A stretch of DNA of 5,874 nucleotides, from contig CALLNG010000263.1 in the NCBI GenBank assembly GCA_938005345.1, forward strand, positions 1-5,874. The letters run 5' to 3'. Shown here one piece after another: positions 5,832 to 5,874 of this stretch. This DNA is from an uncultured Clostridia bacterium (lineage in GTDB: Bacteria > Bacillota > Clostridia > RUG12999). The notes beneath the pieces are model-generated. The model did not search any database. It saw nothing but the letters and a program-made list of their open reading frames with translations, and had not been told where the DNA came from. Made by a program: the position numbers and the translations under genes. Numbering within the stretch: position 1 is the first letter of the stretch; each line of letters opens with the position of its first letter.

Positions 5832-5874
5832 CTACAATTTGACATATTAATACATAGAATGGGGGGAAACTTTA

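Overview
The window looks like chromosomal DNA from an endospore-forming, low-GC Bacillota, most likely class Clostridia. The evidence is a SpoIIQ-type M23 protein with a forespore sigma-F-like promoter, a RodA of clostridial length, and the DUF1934 (YwiB)–ArgS gene pair also known from Bacillus subtilis. I cannot place it to genus. All genes I can support lie on the minus strand, so the order of transcription runs from high to low coordinates.

Layout in transcription order: a strong rho-independent terminator (5806-5831) ends a gene lying outside the window. A second GC-rich hairpin follows (5777-5793). Next come a sigma-F-like promoter (5711-5738), the spoIIQ-like gene (5678-4968) and its terminator (4934-4903). 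A separate transcription unit then begins: a very good sigma-A-type promoter (4901-4873), a 150-base leader full of inverted repeats, and a decayed glycoside hydrolase gene (4721-3450). That gene stays in one reading frame throughout but carries four internal stop codons. After it come the rodA promoter (3371-3343), a hairpin leader, rodA (3250-2138), a hairpin, the DUF1934 gene (2048-1602), and argS (1609-20), which overlaps the DUF1934 gene by 8 bases.

Functionally this is mostly housekeeping: peptidoglycan synthesis for cell elongation (RodA), arginyl-tRNA charging (ArgS), a small conserved beta-barrel protein of unknown role, and a sporulation engulfment protein. The accessory part is the dead sugar-hydrolase unit between the spoIIQ terminator and the rodA promoter. 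I found no new defence, mobile or RNA system. The points most worth a second look are the pattern of pure nonsense decay in the hydrolase gene, its intact promoter/operator region, and the short C-terminus of ArgS, which stops about 30 residues earlier than the family normally does and only 19 bases from the window edge.
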